64,000 nucleotides of DNA from Rebecca billardiae RCC1528 (GCA_965240325.2 OZ251234.1:1922001-1986000), one strand, 5' to 3'; shown: positions 28,759 to 39,690, counted from the first letter of the stretch. A program made the numbers and translations. Notes: generated from the letters alone by a model not told the origin.

Positions 28759-29349
28759 CACGTCGGCCAATCCCCAATGGCTCAGTCAGCACGTGACTAC
28801 TGACTGCCACAGTCCGCGGTCGTCGCCTCGTCGGTATGCATGATACAGGCTGCATGTGCCGACCCGGACTGGCTCATCTTATATTTAATAGTTATTCTTA
28901 TTCGTACGTGAGATCGCCGTAGTCCGGTGATGTGACCCCCGGGCCCGTCGGACGAATTCCCACGGCCCCGTCGGCACTACAACTGCGGCACTACTTCGGT
29001 ACTTCCGTCGTCATCGACGCAGCGCGACGCTGTCACGTGCCTGATGATGCGTGCGCTAACCGAGAATCGTCGGACGTATGAGCGGTACTATGAGACTCTC
29101 TCACTCCCCGGATCTCTTTGCGACGGACAGGCGCTTTCCAGTTCCTCCCAACTCACCGAGCCTCCTGGCAAGGTTCCGCCCGAGACTGGTTCGCTCCTCC
29201 CTCAAGGCTCTCGATCTTCCAGCCAATGGCACAGAGCACCCCCCGTGGCTGCCGGGCCCCGCGGTGCAACCGGTGCCGGTGGGTATGCCGGCGGCACCAG
29301 CAGCACCGGGCTCGACGTCTCGGCGGCGTCGTGGCCCGGTGCGAGCTGC

Positions 29350-30555
29350 CTACGCGGCTCGCGTGCGCGCCTGAGGGGCGTCCAGCACAATGCGGTTGGT
29401 CTCGCCGTCGATCGAGGACCAGGGCAGCGTGGGCGCGTCCTCCACGCGCGCGCACACCTCGAGCTCCGGCGGGAGCAGCCGCCTCAACCGGTTGCTCATG
29501 CCGCTCGCGTGCTGCACGGGCTCGTCGGGCTCGGCGGGCAGCCGCCAGTTGTGCCGCTTCTCCACCGCCAGCCGGAGGTCGAGCGCGGGGAGGGCGTGCA
29601 CGGAGACGGCGAGCACGGCGTGCCTCGCCACGTCGATCGTGTTCACGCCCCTGGCGGTGCGCGCCGTCACCCACGGCAGGTTGCGCGCCGCGCGCTCGAT
29701 GGCCGCGTCGTCCTCCTCCCCATACACGAGCAGGACTGTGCGCGTGCGTGCGCGTGCGTGCGTGCGTGCGGGCGCGGGCGCACGGAGGGCGGACGGGGGC
29801 GCGGGGCGGCCGGGGAGGGAAGTGAGGCAGGGCGGCGTCGGATGATCGCGGGCAAGCACCACACGCGCGCGCGCGCGCGCGCGCGCGCGACCGGGCCAGC
29901 CGCGCGCCACGCACCCGAGTGCTTGCCCACCTCGAGCCCGAGCCCGTGCGAGCTGAGTCGCTCCTGCAGCCGCGCGGTCTTGTCCACGCCCGCGCTCATG
30001 CCGTCGAGCACGACGAGCTGCCCGGTGCGGTACTTGGTGGAGAGCGCGACCTTGAGGCCGAGCGAGACGATCTTCTTGGGCAGCGTGTAGCTGTAGTCGC
30101 GCGGCTTCGGCGGGAACACCCGCCCGCCGCCCACCCACTGCGGCGAGCGCCTCGAGCCGTGGCGCGCCGCGCCGCGACCCTTCTGCGGGAACGGCTTCTT
30201 GCCCGTGCCCGACACCTCGCCGCGGGTCTTGGCCGAGTGCGTGCCCTGGCGCTGGCAGGCGCGCCACCAGGTGACGACGGTGTGCACGATGTCTGGCCGA
30301 TGCGGCTGCCCCCACACCTCCGGGTTCAGCCTGCAAGGCGAGCGCGCGAGCGCTTTGGCTTAGCGCCCGCAACCGGTGCGCGCACGCCGGCACAGCGCGC
30401 ATCGGCGAGGGCGCGTGCACGTACCGGACCATGCCAGCGCGGGCGTTGTCGTACGTGGACAGCCAGGCCTCCAGGTACGAGCCGCGCCGTGCCGGTACGG
30501 TCGGCGCCAGCGGCGCGCGCCGCGCGACTGATGACAGGGCGCGCCGCATCAGCAT
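29350..30555 (-). CDS. MRPL4: Mitochondrial large-subunit ribosomal protein uL4m
   Basis: Three exons, 30555-30425, 30330-29915 and 29735-29350, give about 310 residues. Introns of 94 and 179 nt begin GTACGT and GTGCGT and end GCAG and ACAG, and the joins keep frame (MV-RLNPEVWGQ and GKHS-VLLVYGEED). Family hallmarks are HRPDIVHTVVTWWRACQRQG, THSAKTRGEVSGTGKKPFPQ, KGRGAARHGSRRSPQWVGGG, PKPRDYSYTLPKK and the NTIDVARH block near the end. The extended loop of uL4 lines the exit tunnel. The N-terminus is Arg/Ala-rich without acids (MLMRRALSSVARRAPLAP), as in mitochondrial presequences. About 75 C-terminal residues extend beyond the bacterial length. It is divergent from the EF-hand gene. Confidence 0.94.
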   Translation of the reverse strand: MLMRRALSSVARRAPLAPTVPARRGSYLEAWLSTYDNARAGMVRYVHAPSPMRAVPACAHRLRALSQSARALALQAEPGGVGAAASARHRAHRRHLVARLPAPGHALGQDPRRGVGHGQEAVPAEGSRRGAPRLEALAAVGGRRAGVPAEAARLQLHAAQEDRLARPQGRALHQVPHRAARRARRHERGRGQDRAAAGATQLARARARGGQALGCVARGWPGRARARARARVVLARDHPTPPCLTSLPGRPAPPSALRAPAPARTHARARTRTVLLVYGEEDDAAIERAARNLPWVTARTARGVNTIDVARHAVLAVSVHALPALDLRLAVEKRHNWRLPAEPDEPVQHASGMSNRLRRLLPPELEVCARVEDAPTLPWSSIDGETNRIVLDAPQARTRAA

Positions 30556-31043
30556 GGCGCCGTCGACGTGCGGGCTTTTCGCCTTTTCCTTCCCTTTTAT
30601 TCCTTTCCCGAAAAAGTCTTTCTCTCAGGTTTTCGGTTTTAACGCGGTGTCCGGATCGGTCCTGACAATCATGACAGTCCGGACTTCGGATCGCGTCCCT
30701 CAACCTCTTATAGGCGGTATTATAAAGTAGGTATACAGATTCCGCTTGCTTACTCAGCTGCTGTATGGCCTATTATTACAAATCAGAGTGCCCTCCCGAC
30801 GACAACCCATATGATCTTCACGAGATGATAGGCGCCGCTTCGAAGATAGAGCCTCTTTGGTCGGCACTCTGGGTGCATCTCGGGGGTAACCTCGTCATCA
30901 TCTGACACGCGGGGGTGCGGGGGACCCGCCCCCCGATATTGGGTGCCGAGAGTGCGCCCAGGACAACTTTTTGCGCGCACGGCCGCGGGCCGCGGCGCAG
31001 CGGCGGCCTCGAGCGCAGCCGAGCGCCCGTTCGCGCGGGTGCC
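30556..31043. promoter_or_regulatory. Divergent upstream region between uL4m and EF-hand genes
   Basis: A 488-base spacer separates two opposite start codons. The part next to uL4m is pyrimidine-rich and AT-rich (CTTTTCCTTCCCTTTTATTCC near 30580-30605), and the part next to the EF-hand gene is GC-rich. No other gene is visible. Confidence 0.4.
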
Positions 31044-32117
31044 ATGTCGACCATGTCAGCCATGCCGATGCCCATCGGCCCCGCCGACGACAACCGCCGC
31101 GCGCTCGCGTTCAGCGCGCCGCGCAAGCGCAAGGGCGGCCGAGATGAGTACTCGACGTCGCCGCCGCTCACGGCCACGCAGGTGATGTCGGCGACGCACC
31201 TGGCGGAGGACGAGAAGGACCACCTGCTTGACGTTCTCGCCAAGGCCGCCGCCGACGGCGCGTACATCACCCATGACGACGCCGACACCGAGCTGCGCGA
31301 GCACGAGTACTGCAAGCACGTCGTCCGCATGCTCGACGTGACGGGCGACGGCATCCTCACGGCGGAGAACATCGAGACGGCGAGCCACCTGCCGGACGAC
31401 GAGAGGGAACACCTTACCGAGGCGCTGCAGCGGCGCGAGGCCCTCGGCGCCGGCCTCACCGCCGAGGAGGCGCACGAGGCGCTCGAGGAGCACCGCGAGG
31501 TCCGCCGGCTGATGCAGGCGCTCGACACCGACGGCGACGGCGAGCTGAGCGAGGCGGACGTGTGCAACCCCGAGGTGCTCGTCTCGGCGGACGCGCGGCA
31601 GCACATCCTCGAGACGCTGCGCAAGGCGCGCGCGCGCGGCCTCGCCACCCTCTCCATCGACGAGGCGCACTCCGCGCTCGAGGAGCATCGCGAGGTCGTG
31701 GCGATTGTGCACGCGATCGACAGCGGCGAGGGCAGGCTGACCGAGCACAACATTGTCGCGGCGGATGGGATCTCGGAGGACGAGCGCGAGCACCTACTCG
31801 AGACGCTCGGCCGCATCAAGCAGTCCGGCCGCGAGCTCACGGTCGACCTCGCGCACAAGGCGCTCGAGGAGCACCGCGAGGTCGTGGCGATCATCACCGC
31901 GATCGACGCGGGCGGAGACGGTCGGATCTCTGCGCACAACGTCGTGGCGGCGGACGTGCCTGCGGCCGTGCGCGGGTGCCTCACGCGCGCGCTCGAGGCG
32001 TCGGCGGGGCGCGGGGCGCAGCTCACGACGCACGAGGCGCACCACGTGCTCGAGATGTGCCGCTCCGAGTGGTCCGACGGCGACCACGGCGTGGCGGCTG
32101 TCTCGCAATGGCAATGA
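31044..32117 (+). CDS. EF-hand repeat protein
   Basis: A single frame of 357 residues from the ATG in GCCATGTCG. Four calcium-loop-like segments recur about every 63 residues: DVTGDGILTAEN (98-109), DTDGDGELSEAD (161-172), DSGEGRLTEHN (226-236) and DAGGDGRISAHN (288-299). Each is preceded by an EEHREV-type helix and followed by a DDEREHL-type helix, so the protein is a tandem of about 63-residue modules with one loop each rather than the usual close EF-hand pairs. Only the second loop has an acidic residue at position 12. The third is one residue short, so calcium binding is probably weak in some. No signal peptide or membrane segment. Confidence 0.85.
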   Translation: MSTMSAMPMPIGPADDNRRALAFSAPRKRKGGRDEYSTSPPLTATQVMSATHLAEDEKDHLLDVLAKAAADGAYITHDDADTELREHEYCKHVVRMLDVTGDGILTAENIETASHLPDDEREHLTEALQRREALGAGLTAEEAHEALEEHREVRRLMQALDTDGDGELSEADVCNPEVLVSADARQHILETLRKARARGLATLSIDEAHSALEEHREVVAIVHAIDSGEGRLTEHNIVAADGISEDEREHLLETLGRIKQSGRELTVDLAHKALEEHREVVAIITAIDAGGDGRISAHNVVAADVPAAVRGCLTRALEASAGRGAQLTTHEAHHVLEMCRSEWSDGDHGVAAVSQWQ

Positions 32118-33321
32118 CAGCCAGGCCGCCCGCGCGCCCTGCCGGGGCGCGCGCGCGCCGCGCACACACACCATCATCAGTCATCCCCGACTCGGCCTCC
32201 GCCCACTCCCGGCCGCGCGCCGCGCTACGCGCGCGCATCCGGCGCGCGCTGCTGCGCCTGCGCTGGGTTCCGGCCCGCGCTCGCCGCGTCCTCTCGCGGC
32301 GCGCGCGACTGCCGATCCTGCGCCGCCCGCCGGGCGTGCTCGCAGCGTGTCACCCTCGGGTCCGCCGCGGCCGGGCCTCGTAAGTCGTAACCCTCGTCGT
32401 CCACGGGCCCAGGCTGCCTCGCGAATCCTCACGCACGGTCGGGGGTCGCGCGGGCATGCGCTGCCAACACTTCCCATGTGTTGCCCTGGCGCACGACTGT
32501 GCCGTGACGAACTCAGTCGTCACGCCCACGGTCGTGATTCTAGTCGAACCGTCGAAGTCGAAGCCCGGATCCGACTGTGTAGTGTGTCACTCACTGACTC
32601 ACTGATGGGCAGCTGATGGCCGATATCGCCTGATGCAGCGCTGGCAGCTGCATTGATGACGCGCATATTAAATTTGACACAGAATTCTCCGCGGAAGCGT
32701 CCGCCATGGCAAACGCTATACTCACTTACTCCGCCAAACGGCCGAGGCGGCCCGCGACCCCGCGAGTGGCGAGTTGCCGAGTCCTCGGTGACGGCAACGC
32801 GACCAACGCCGTACGCACTACGCGCCGGCCTTGGGCTTGTTCAGCCAACCATACTACAGTGATGAGTGAACCACGATAACTGGCACACGTTGAAGTAGAG
32901 CACTGGGGCACCAAGTACGGCCACCCGAAGTAGCCAGTAGGCCCGTAGCCCGCGTAGGCCAACGACGCGAGTGATGCAGACTGATGCAGCAGCCACGAAT
33001 GACCCTGCCGTCACAGCCGTGATGACCCTGTCTCGTCCGATTGAACATGTCAGGCAGCCTGGGCTGCTCACATCTAGAGTCGGTCCGCCAGAGTCTGCTG
33101 TCACAGCTGAACGGCTGACGAGTGACGTGACGCCTTACGGAGTCCCTTAACACGCCGTGGCCGTGGGCTGGACTGTCTGCCTGGACACGATCCCGGCCGG
33201 AAGCTCAGCAAGCTCGAAAGCCCTGCCCTTTGGAACCGCGCGTCCGTGCCCACTGGGGAGCCCTGGGCAAACACGCGGTACGCGCGGACGCGCCCGGCCA
33301 CGTCGCCGCTCAACCCCGGCG
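32118..33321. other. Intergenic stretch
   Basis: The first 300 bases are GC-rich, and the rest is of mixed composition with repeated ACTCACTGACTCACTGATG-like phrases near 32588-32606. I see no gene. The last 150 bases are open in frame with the Nop9-like gene but lack its character, so I treat them as 5' untranslated or promoter. Confidence 0.4.
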
Positions 33322-34060
33322 ATGCCGATGCCGCACGCGGGGCGCGGGCGCCCGCACGGGCGCGGCGGGGGCGAGCCCGCGCGCAGACACGTCGACCGCC
33401 CCTCCTCCGAGCTGATCGCGCTCCTCCGGCGCACGCACGCGCTCATGGAGTCGGGCGAGCTCGATCGCGACGACGCGATCACCGTGGAGACGGTGCTGGA
33501 CGAGGTGGCGGGGCACGAGCTGGCGTGCGCGCGGCACGTGTTCTGCAGCCGCGCGGTGGAGGGGCTGCTCAAGGCGAGCGCCGACGCTCAGCGCCGCCGC
33601 TTCTTCCGCGCCCTCCTCGACGCGGCAGACGCGGAGACGCTGATGATTGACCGATACTGCTCGCACCTCGTCGATCTCCTCTGCAATCTCGCGCCCGCCG
33701 AGGGCGTGGCGCGCGGCGGCGGCGGCTCTGGCGCCGGCACGAAGGGGCAGGGCGCCGAGGGCTCGGACTCGGACGAGCCCACGCTGCACCAGCTCGTCGT
33801 GCGCCTCGCCGACGCCCTCGCCGACGACTCGAAGCTGCGGTTTGGCGTGCTGCATGATCGGTATGGCAGCCATGCTGCGCAGACGCTGCTCGCCACGCTC
33901 TCCGCCGAGCCGAGGGCGAAGGCAGCGGCGGCGCCGGGGCGGGGCCCGCCCGCGCCGCCCGCGCGGGAGCCCAAGCCGCCGCGCCGCGTGCCCGCCGAGT
34001 ACCGTGACGCGCTCATGCGCCTCGCCGTGGCCATGGCGCGCGCGGACGCAGCACAGACGG

Positions 34061-34093
<33 letters not shown>

Positions 34094-34152
34094 CGCGCGG
34101 CGGCGGGCGCGGCGGCGGACGCGGCGGGCGCGGCGGGCGCGGCGGGCGCGGC

Positions 34153-34187
<35 letters not shown>

Positions 34188-35796
34188 CGCGGAGGACGTC
34201 GCCGCGCCGCCCTCCGCGCTCGGTGCGCTCGCCTCGCACAGCTGCGCCGGGCTGTGCGTGCACGCCATGCTCTATGCTCTGCGGGCGCTCTCCGCGCCGC
34301 CGTCCGCGCCGGCCGCCGCCGGCGGCGGCGGCGGCGGCGGCGGCGTGGACGTGCTCACGCCCTTCGTGGCCAGCCTGCTGGCGTGGCCGGACGTGGCGGA
34401 GGGCGGCGCGCCGCCCGAGCAGACCGGCCCCGCGGTGCGCGCTTGGGCATGCTCGGCCTCCGCCTCGCGTGTGCTCGAGGCGCTCGTGGAGACCGCGCCG
34501 CCGCCGCTGCTGTCGGCGGTGTACACCCACGCGCTGCGCGGGCACACGCGCGCGCTCGCGCTCGACCGCTGCGCCAACTTCGTCGTGCAGCGCGTGCTGG
34601 AGCACGCGTCGACGCCGGCGCTGCTCGGGCTGCTCCTCGCCGAGCTGGACGACGCCGCGCCGGAGCTCCTCGCCGCCGGCCACGCCGGCGTGATCTGGAA
34701 GCTCGTCGAGGCGTGCGCCCGCGTCAAATCTCGCGAGCGAGATTGCTTCCGGGTCGTGAGCCGGATGCTGGCGCCGGCGAGTGGCTCGGCGGTGACGCTC
34801 GCACCGGCGATGCTCGGGCTCGAGCCGCGGCTGACGGAGGGCGGGCTCGGCGCCGCGCGCGTCACGCAGCTCGGCGCGCGCCTTGCGCAGGCCTGCCTCG
34901 CCCTCCCGCCGCACGCGTGCCAGCCGCTCGTCGCCTCCTTCCACAAAGCGCCGCCGGCCGCGTTCGTTCGCTGGGCGACGGACGTGGCGGGCTCGCGCGC
35001 GCTCGAGGCGCTGTTCAGCGCGCCGGGCTGCCCGGCGGCGGCGCGGGTGCCGCTGGCGCGCAAGCTGAAGGGCGAGGCGGCGCGGCTGGCGCGCGACCGC
35101 TGCGCCTCGCACGTCCTCGAGCGCTGCTTCGCCGCCGTCGACGTCGACGCCAAGCGCACCATCCTCGATGAGCTGGTCGCGGCCGAGCCGGCGCTCGCGT
35201 CGTCGTCGCACGCGGCGCTCGTGCTGCGCCGGCTGCGCGTCTCGGAGTACAAGCGGCGGCGGGGCGAGGTGCTGGACGAGGCCGCGCACGAGGACACGCG
35301 CCGGCGCATGTTTGCGGAGATCCTCGACGACGACGACGCGCCCGCCGCGCCCGACGGCGGAGCCGACGGCGGAGCCGACGGCGGCGCCGAGCGCGCGCGC
35401 GCGACGGCGGGCGGCGACGGCGGCACGGACGCCGCGCTCGCGCGTGCGCGCGAGCTGGGTGGCGGCGCGCTCGACTCGATCGTCGGCGCGCTGGGCTACA
35501 GGCCCACCGACGGCGCGGCGGCCGCGGCCGCGGCGGAGGAGGCCGCGGCCACCGCGGCGCTGTCGCGCCCCGCCGCCGCCGCCACCGCCACGTCCAAGCA
35601 GGCCGCCGCGCACGAGTTTGCGTTCCTGGCCGACGTGCTCGGCGGCGCGGCGAGCGCCAAGGCCAAGCGCAAGTCTCGCAAGCGCAGCCGCGAGGCAGAG
35701 GCGGCGAAGGGCGGTGCGGCGGGCGCGGCGCAGCACGCGGCGGGCAAGGCGTCCGAACGCGCGGCCGCCAACAAGAAGAAGTTCGCCATGTCCTGA
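33322..35796 (+). CDS. NOP9: Nop9-like Pumilio-repeat RNA-binding protein
   Basis: The ATG giving MPMPHAGRGRPHGRGGG starts an 824-residue frame without introns. Helical repeats of the Pumilio type are visible, such as FCSRAVEGLLKASADAQR, DRYCSHLVDLLCNLAP, LHDRYGSHAAQTLLATL, LDRCANFVVQRVLEHA and ARDRCASHVLERCFAA. The ending, SSSHAALVLRRLRVSEYKRR followed by an acidic patch, resembles the C-terminal part of Nop9, a nucleolar protein needed for small-subunit rRNA processing. A Gly/Arg-rich insert (34066-34194) and Ala-rich loops enlarge it. The C-terminus is Lys/Arg-rich (KAKRKSRKRSREAEAAK), a likely nuclear or nucleolar signal. Its 3' half is duplicated at 43.5 kb. Confidence 0.86.
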
Positions 35797-36906
35797 CCGT
35801 TGCTTGATCTCGCCGTGGCGGCGCTGTGCCTGCTATGACACGAGCCGACCTCGGCACCTGAGCACGCAGGATACTAGCTGGACACGCGTGCGGAGGCGCG
35901 CATGACGGCGCGCTCTGTCCGAAGAGGTGAGCAGGGCGAAAGGGTGCCAGCCACCCGGGCGGCCGCGGACGACTAGCTGTGACACCAGACCACCACTGCC
36001 CAGCCTGGCGCGAATATTATAAGATGACTCTAATATATTATTTGAGTAACTACTACTACGCTGTCTAGCTTAGCCTTGAGTGTCTACTACTGAGTCAGAT
36101 TTCTACTGTCACTCGGCGGTCTCGTTCTGCGTTGAGAACCGGGTGCAGTCTCAGCGCGGTCAGTGCTGCTCAGGGCTGGCCCAAGGCACGGCGAGTGCGC
36201 CGGCGGGCACGGCACGCGGCGTGGGAGGGTACTACGTGCTGTCTAGCATGCGACCAACCACGCGCGCCGTGTCCGCGGCCGCTGCCGCGGGCACAGGCGG
36301 AGCACGCGGCGTGCGCACGCCACGCGCCGAGGCCGGGACGCCGCCAGGAGACTTAGCCTCGGCTGCGCCGCGAGGGCGCACGAGTTGATCGGTAACCAAC
36401 CTCCGCCCGCTCGCGGCACTGGAAGTGCGCGGCCCTGACCACCCTTGCCGGGCCTGTCACTCAGCCCCGCACGATCCAGCTTAGACCAGTCGCGCACGTC
36501 CCGCACGCGTCGTCTCGGGTGGCACGGCAGTCGAGTGAAGCGGCGCGCCGTCAGTCTGTGCGCCGCTGCCCGTGGCCAGGAGGCGGCGCGCACGCGGCCG
36601 CACGCGGCGTCGAGGGTGATGACAAGGCCGGGCCGCGCGACGGGCGTCCCGCTCGATCAGTGCCACTCTAGCTGCGCGCATTCGGAGACAGAGGCGCATA
36701 GCTCCCCAAGCCATGCGGCACAGGTCGATCGCGTACGCCGCAGCGGCGGCGGAAGGCGCGCGCAGGTAATGTGACGGCGGATTCGACTCATTCGAGCGCT
36801 GCTGTGTGCGTCTCTTATTCTTAGCAGTAAACTGTACGCCGCTACCAGTACGTGTACAAGCGCCGGTGCCCAGCCAGTCGCAACGGGCCCGAGCGCGATC
36901 ACGAGG
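35797..36906. other. Intergenic stretch
   Basis: The first 150 bases are shared with the duplicated copy at 44613-44770. An AT-rich tract lies at 36010-36060. No gene seen in the remainder. Confidence 0.4.
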
Positions 36907-37589
36907 CGATTTCCTTTTTATTTTTCTTTTCTTGTCGTCTTTATTTCCCCGGGCACTACTGTCTGTCTACTGAGTGGCGGGCCTACGGCCCGCCATTAAT
37001 AATTAAACTGTGCCCTGGCGGGCGGGGCGGTCGGCGGGCAATGCCAGTGCTGTCGCAATGTTTCCTCTGCGGGTTCGCGCGTGTGTTCACATTCGCTCGT
37101 GGCCGTGGGTGACGGACAGTCCGAGGGCCGCGAGGACCAGTAGTGACACCTGAACGGTTCTCCCACTGCCGCACTGGGACTGGCGTGTACACGTTTGTGC
37201 GCATCAGCGAGGCCCACAGCACCCACGAGGGATTTGCAGCACGGCGATTTCCTTTTTCTTTTTCTTTTCTTATCGTCTTTATTTCCCCGCGGGCGCACTA
37301 CTGTCTGTCCGTACTGAGTGGCGGACCTACGGCCCGCCATTAATAATTGAAACTGTGCCCTGGCGGGCGGGGCGGTCGGCGGGCCGTGCCAGTGCTGTCG
37401 CAATGTTTCCTCTGCGGGTTCGCGCGTGTGTTCACATTCGCTCGTGGCCGTGGGTGACGGACAGTCCGAGGACGAGGACCAGTAGTGACACCTGAAGTTC
37501 GATCTCCCACTGCCGCACTGGGACTGGCGTGTACTACACGTTTGTGCGCATCAGCGAGGCCCACAGCACCCACGAGGGATTTGCAGCAC
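36907..37589. repeat. Dispersed repeat R1, two tandem units of about 340 bp
   Basis: The phrase CGATTTCCTTTTT starts at 36907 and 37245. Each unit runs pyrimidine tract, the hairpin GGCGGGCCTACGGCCCGCC (GGCGGACC... in unit 2), ATTAATAATT, TGTGCCCTGGCGGGC, GCCAGTGCTGTCGCAATG and ends CACGAGGGATTTGCAGCACG. Partial copies lie near 45465-45690, and inverted at 61728-61800 and 63145-63230. Confidence 0.88.
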
Positions 37590-38290
37590 GCGGGGCGGGG
37601 CGGGTAGCCCGTTGCTCCGCGCGAGCGCGTGTACGCGCTGTATGTGCCGCATCTCGACCGCGATGGCGTATTCGAGCGCCTCGCCGCCGACGAAACCGCC
37701 AGAGTAGATCGTGTGCATGTCCTCCTGGCACCGCCAGCCGAGAGCAGTCGTCGCGAGGACGCTTGCCGATGTCCGCTCCGGGCATGATGGACTCGGCGCA
37801 GGTCGCGTTGACATCGTACACTGCCGCCACGCTGAGCGCTAGCGCGTTGACGTTCACACGGTCGTCGCTCTTCGCCTCTTCGACAGGTCTGGCGCCCGCG
37901 TGTTCGGGCGGCACGAGGAGCTGTTGGTTGTGCGCGCGCGCGCGCACAGCGACAGCGTGTGCCACTCGCGATCGAGAGTGGGCACGAGCTGCTCACGCAG
38001 GCACACGAATCGCAGCGCATCCGTCACCGGCGTGACGACTTCCACCTCGTCCCGCAGCGCCTGCGCCATGGGCGAGGATGGCGCGGCGATGTTGCATGCT
38101 CGACGTTTCATCGCTCTGCAGATGGCATCACGGGCTTGTCTGTGTCGCGCTGCGGCGAGGGTCGCCACCTCGCGAAGACGCGGTTGCTGCCACGGCGACA
38201 GACCCGGGAGATGCGTCCGCTGCGCGTCGTACGCCGTTGGCGCTGCGCTTCCGTCGCATTGGTCACCGTCGACGCCATGCACGCCGGACG
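37590..38290 (-). pseudogene. Repeated protein family R2, copy 1 (frame broken)
   Basis: Minus-strand translation gives TAYDAQRTHLPGLSPWQQ, MKRRACNIAAPSSPMAQA and VTDALRFVCLREQLVPTLDR. The frame then changes near a (GC)6 run into DDRVNVNALALSVAAVYDV and MHTIYSGGFVGGEALEYA. The same ordered peptides occur at 45690-46400 and, for the first half, at 62447. I do not recognise the family. It travels with repeats R1 and R3, so it is probably an element-encoded protein. Whether the frame change is an intron or damage is unclear, since copy 2 has it too. Confidence 0.55.
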
Positions 38291-38354
38291 TGGGCTTCGG
38301 CTGAGGGACCGCGAGCGACGACTGAGTCCGGTGCGCGGATTCCGGCGATCGAGT

Positions 38355-39470
38355 TCAGAAGGCCGCGCCAACAGTCTGCAGCCGGACCGTACCGGACCAA
38401 CCCCCACCGAGCGTGGAGGGTCTGAGGCCGGAAGGTAGACATGCTTGTGTTTTCATGGGGCGTGGACGGCCGCGACGTGCTCGCGGACCGTGCGAGCCGT
38501 GGCAGGCGTGCGGGCTCGTCGGGGTAGTAATTCGAGTTCCACAAACATGTGGGCAAGCTCAAACCGACGCGTAAGCCGCCTCTCGAGCGCTTCTCCGCGA
38601 TCCTGCACTGGCCATCACAGGTCGCCCGAGATGGCTCCGAAACGCACGCGTGCCCATTTCTCGTGCGCAAACGCGTGCGCGACACCGAAACCGCTGACGG
38701 AGACGCAGGGCCGGAGCACCCGATGCCCGCCGCCCCACCCGCGCGCCCCGCACCACTCCAAGCTCGCCCGCTGCCGAGCCTGGAAGAGGGCTCCCTGCAG
38801 CCACATGCGCAGGAAGACCGTCATCACGCGCAAAACGAGGCCGGCCCGAAAAGCCGACTCCGCAGTCCTGCGCAGCAACTCTCGCTGGTCGTTTTTCGGA
38901 ATTATCCCGGCGGCCTTTTTTCGAGCTTCGAAAAAACCAGCGAGAGTTGCTGCGCGGGACTGAGCAGTCGGCTTTTCGGGCCGGCCTCGTTTTGCGCGTG
39001 ATGACGGTCTTCCTGCGCATGTGGCTGCAGGGAGCCCTCTTCCAGGCTCGGCAGCGGGCGAGCTTGGAGTGGTGCGGGGCGCGCGGGTGGGGCGGCGGGC
39101 ATCGGGTGCTCCGGCCCTGCGTCTCCGTCAGCGGTTTCGGTGTCGCGCACGCGTTTGCGCACGAGAAATGGGCACGCGTGCGTTTCGGAGCCATCTCGGG
39201 CGACCTGTGATGGCCAGTGCAGGATCGCGGAGAAGCGCTCGAGAGGCGGCTTACGCGTCGGTTTGAGCTTGCCCACATGTTTGTGGAACTCGAATTACTA
39301 CCCCGACGAGCCCGCACGCCTGCCACGGCTCGCACGGTCCGCGAGCACGTCGCGGCCGTCCACGCCCCATGAAAACACAGGCATGCGCACTGCTCCGCCT
39401 TCAGACCCTCCCCCGCTTGTCGGGGGGGGTGTCCGGGGCGTAGGTCCGGTCTGCAGACTGGCCGCGCCAA
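38355..39470. mobile_element. Foldback element with inverted arms of about 0.5 kb
   Basis: Left arm to 38889 and right arm from 38936 are reverse complements around a 46-bp loop. The inner 430 or so bases, from GTGTTTTCATGGGGCGTGGA inward, look nearly identical. The outer 60-100 bases are clearly related but diverged (GGAGGGTCTGA, CAGTCTGCAG, CGCGCCAA). The arms contain open frames in several registers, for example TVFLRMWLQGALFQARQRA read outward from the loop. A hairpin of this size would be very stable. It sits where the copy of the repeat family at 62.25 kb is uninterrupted, so it appears to have inserted or formed there. Confidence 0.85.
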
Positions 39471-39479
39471 AATTAATCT

Positions 39480-39690
39480 TGATGCGTCGCGTGCGATGGC
39501 GCTTCCCGCCCGCGAGACACCTCGTGATGAGGGCCTTTCCGCACCGAGCCCGACGCGCGGCGGTGGATCGCGCGAGGTGGTTGTCGTGCGCAGCGCTCGC
39601 TACTATGGCCCGTGCGAGCGCTCGACGTGCAAGTCGGGCGAGGACCGCCCCAGGCCGCACGATCTTGTCGACGCGCCGAGCGTACGGACC
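39480..39690 (+). repeat. Dispersed repeat R3, copy 2
   Basis: Begins GCGTCGCGTGCGATGGCGC, contains CTCGTGATGAGGGCCTTTCC and ends at GACGCGCCGAGCGTAC. It is close to the copy at 46852 and lacks the final third. Confidence 0.85.

Larger units (their letters stand above)
27414..29349. other. Long intergenic stretch
   Basis: It contains the inverted-repeat unit at 27700-28018 and the palindrome cluster near 28700-28760, both listed separately. Between 28280 and 28920 the sequence is AT-rich with short TA runs (28594-28605). I see no gene that I can support. Confidence 0.4.

Noticed and set aside
33310-35736. An 808-residue minus-strand frame opposite the Nop9-like gene
   Set aside because: Arg-rich shadow of the Pumilio-repeat gene, which has clear family sequence on the plus strand and an independent duplicate.
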